Assembly (NCBI GenBank): GCA_902772745.1
Contig: CACYBV010000373.1
Coordinates: 1-6,436, forward strand
Direction of reading: 5' to 3'
Source of the DNA: an uncultured Eubacteriales bacterium
Lineage (GTDB): Bacteria; Bacillota; Clostridia; Lachnospirales; Lachnospiraceae
DNA: 6,436 nt
A model generated the notes under the pieces. It made no database searches and was not told the origin of the DNA. It was given only the letters and a program-made list of their open reading frames with translations. This document shows positions 6,130 through 6,436 of the stretch, piece by piece. Made by a program: the position numbers and the translations under genes. Numbering within the stretch: the first letter of the stretch is position 1; each line of letters opens with the position of its first letter.

Positions 6130-6436
6130 CTAAAAAAGCCTTTCCAGTGCCCGGAAACACTCCTGATAACGCATCATTCTCTCTTGATAAACCGCATGGT
6201 TTTCCGGATTCGGAGTGAAATGCTTTTTAATATGCAGGAAGCGGGAAATCGCTGAATAATCGGGAAAGATTCCGGCGCCGATGCCGGCGATGACGGCTGC
6301 TCCCATCGAATTCGCTTCCCGGGTTTCCGCGGGCACGGCGCAGGGGAGTCCGAGAACATCCGAAATCATCTGTGCCCAGAAGTCATTTTCCGCACCGCCG
6401 CCGATCAGCGTGATTTCCGGGATCGAGCGGTCCCGG
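6130..6436 (-). CDS. FGGY-family carbohydrate kinase, C-terminal end (5' partial)
   Basis: The minus-strand frame is open from the right edge (first full codon at 6435) to TAG at 6132-6130, giving 101 C-terminal residues. The start of the gene is outside the window. The piece matches the end of the FGGY kinase C-terminal domain: I-T-L-I-GGGAENDFW, then Q-M-I-S-D-V-L-G, a conserved E-A-N-S-M-GAA segment, and a G-I-F-P-D-Y followed by an F-x-P-N-P-E tail. The GGGA loop contributes to the ATP site in this family. FGGY kinases phosphorylate sugars or polyols such as xylulose, glycerol or gluconate. The spacing and tail look most like the xylulokinase (XylB) branch, but the sugar-binding half is not visible, so the substrate is open. 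It is codirectional with trpB2 but separated by a possible terminator and a strong promoter, so co-transcription is not required. Confidence 0.85.
   Translation of the reverse strand, partial: RDRSIPEITLIGGGAENDFWAQMISDVLGLPCAVPAETREANSMGAAVIAGIGAGIFPDYSAISRFLHIKKHFTPNPENHAVYQERMMRYQECFRALERLF

Overview
The window looks like a chromosomal piece of a Gram-positive anaerobe of the Clostridia, most plausibly a fairly GC-rich Lachnospiraceae-type member. The grounds are a textbook tRNA-sensing T-box leader, strong AGGAG-type ribosome binding sites, a DHHW-family secreted protein, and a TrpB2-type enzyme with clostridial-looking motifs. The taxonomic placement is inference; nothing here names a species.

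Left half (1-4155, + strand): three closely packed genes, probably one transcription unit whose promoter lies left of the window. They are the C-terminal part of an SH3b-NlpC/P60 cell-wall hydrolase (cut by the window edge), an AlgI-type MBOAT membrane O-acyltransferase, and a membrane-anchored DHHW/AlgJ-AlgX-like SGNH-fold protein with a Glu/Thr-rich linker. The last two form the standard pair for acetylating an extracellular polymer: the MBOAT protein passes an acyl group across the membrane and the SGNH partner transfers it. The hydrolase 15 bp upstream suggests the polymer is in or attached to the cell wall, but the substrate cannot be read from the sequence.

Middle (4156-4308): a short gap between convergent genes. 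It holds a small hairpin at the stop codon of the DHHW gene and a perfect 30-bp inverted repeat with a 21-nt loop. The repeat would form a very stable hairpin in transcripts from either side.

Right half (4309-6436, - strand): a stand-alone trpB2-type tryptophan synthase beta homologue sits behind a complete tryptophan T-box leader. A consensus promoter is followed by Stem I with a UGG specifier, Stem III, the UGGC-containing T-box antiterminator element, an intrinsic terminator and a strong RBS. The gene should be expressed when uncharged tRNA-Trp accumulates. Upstream of that promoter is the C-terminal end of an FGGY-family sugar kinase, cut by the right edge and probably a separate unit.

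No mobile element, CRISPR array, tRNA or rRNA was seen. The parts are mostly recognisable. The least explained are the long perfect palindrome and the link of a wall hydrolase to an acyltransfer pair.
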